Assembly: GCA_052387735.1 (NCBI GenBank)
Contig: JBQTIW010000084.1
Coordinates: 1 to 15,061 of the forward strand
DNA: 15,061 bases
Direction of reading: 5' to 3'
Origin: RBC101 sp052387735
GTDB taxonomy: Bacteria > Gemmatimonadota > Gemmatimonadetes > Gemmatimonadales > Gemmatimonadaceae
Positions 14,587-15,061 of the stretch are shown one piece after another. The position numbers and the translations under genes are program-made. The notes beneath the pieces were generated by a model. The model did no database searches. It saw nothing but the letters and a program-made list of their open reading frames with translations, and was not told the DNA's origin. The first letter of the stretch is position 1. Each line of letters starts with the position of its first letter.

Positions 14587-15029
14587 CCGAAGTGGAGACC
14601 ATTCCCGGCATCCCGACCAAGTTCTACAACGAGGTCGAAGTGGCATGGCGGGGCGATCACCTGTTCGATGCCGGGCGCACCGGTGGCCCTCCGGTCCGCA
14701 TCGACGCGAGCGCACAGACCGGACCGAGTCCGGTCGACGCACTGCTCATCGCGTTAGGCACCTGCACGGCGGTCGACGTGGTCGACATCCTGGCCAAGCG
14801 ACGCACTCCGGTCGGCGCGATGACGGTCGACGTGAAGGCCGCCCGCGCCGACGCTACCCCCAAACGGGTGACCGGCGTTCTTCTCACCTACACGATCACC
14901 GGCGACGGCGTGGAGCGGATCCACGCCGAGCGGGCAATCGAGCTTGCGGTCACGAAATACTGCTCCGTGCGCGACACGATCGACCACGATATGCCGGTGC
15001 GGTGGAGGCTCGTCCTCAACGGCGAATAG
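14583..15029 (+). CDS. OsmC/Ohr-family thiol peroxidase
   Basis: OsmC-family proteins reduce organic peroxides with a pair of cysteines and some act on sulfur or polysulfide compounds. The 148-residue protein has the peroxidatic block LLIALGTCTAVDVVDIL with C61 and the second cysteine C127 in VTKYCSVRDTI, the usual spacing of about 65 residues. The sequence HLFDAGRTGGPPVRID before it and the PSPVDALL turn are also typical. It is OsmC-like rather than Ohr-like, but I would not assign a substrate. The start overlaps the rhodanese stop by 4 nt, so the pair is translationally coupled. This suggests a joint role in sulfane-sulfur or peroxide stress, which is inference from the context. Confidence 0.9.
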   Translation: MTEVETIPGIPTKFYNEVEVAWRGDHLFDAGRTGGPPVRIDASAQTGPSPVDALLIALGTCTAVDVVDILAKRRTPVGAMTVDVKAARADATPKRVTGVLLTYTITGDGVERIHAERAIELAVTKYCSVRDTIDHDMPVRWRLVLNGE

Positions 15030-15030
15030 T

Positions 15031-15054
15031 GGGTAGTGGGTAGTGGGTAGTGGG
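15031..15054 (+). repeat. GGGTAGT tandem repeat and G-quadruplex motif after the OsmC stop
   Basis: Immediately after the OsmC stop come four GGG runs (15031, 15038, 15045, 15052), each separated by the same TAGT loop. This is an exact 7-nt tandem repeat and a canonical four-run G-quadruplex pattern on the coding strand. The tract continues as GGTGGTGAC to the window edge, so its full length is not visible. Confidence 0.85.
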
Positions 15055-15061
15055 TGGTGAC

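Overview
The window is about 15 kb of GC-rich bacterial chromosome, densely packed with housekeeping, envelope and stress genes. I see no rRNA, tRNA, CRISPR array, transposase or phage gene. Gene content and base composition suggest a soil-type Gram-negative bacterium with exported lipoproteins. A member of the Gemmatimonadota is my best guess, but it rests on general resemblance and not on a marker gene.

Region 1 (138-4289, minus strand) is a succinate dehydrogenase operon read sdhC, sdhA, sdhB, followed by a TPR-like protein. A TTGACA element sits just upstream of sdhC. The membrane subunit resembles the mycobacterial Sdh1 anchor (Rv0249c type), described as carrying a membrane-embedded Rieske-type cluster, and not the haem-b anchors of E. 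coli or Bacillus. Region 2 (4410-5777, plus) is a lipoprotein with one Ig-like domain followed by three copies of an unrecognised module of about 100 residues containing a cysteine pair. Region 3 (5939-8683, plus) has a 54-residue membrane protein with a terminator, then a DUF4956 membrane protein placed 2 nt before an exported CotH-like protein. Elsewhere these two families often accompany a VTC-type polyphosphate polymerase, which is absent here. Region 4 (8706-10812, minus) is a small helical protein followed by a lipid-anchored YtcJ-type amidohydrolase. Region 5 (11059-11969, plus) is the membrane protease HtpX, preceded by a long hairpin in its leader. Region 6 (12050-13542, minus) is an RMD1/DUF155-like tail-anchored protein overlapping by 4 nt a thioredoxin-fold [2Fe-2S] ferredoxin. 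Region 7 (13696-15029, plus) is a two-domain rhodanese overlapping by 4 nt an OsmC-like thiol peroxidase, probably a sulfur or peroxide stress pair.

Two DNA-level patterns cut across these genes. The 7-mer GTTAGGC/GCCTAAC occurs 11 times, all inside genes; seven copies encode Leu-Gly with the otherwise rare TTA codon. Separately, many gene junctions carry short tandem tracts of 7-8 nt units rich in GGGT, often starting in or right after a stop codon. Two form textbook G-quadruplex patterns and two have an inverted copy about 45-52 nt away. These tracts distort automatic start and stop calls at several genes. They and the 7-mer are the most unusual features of the window.
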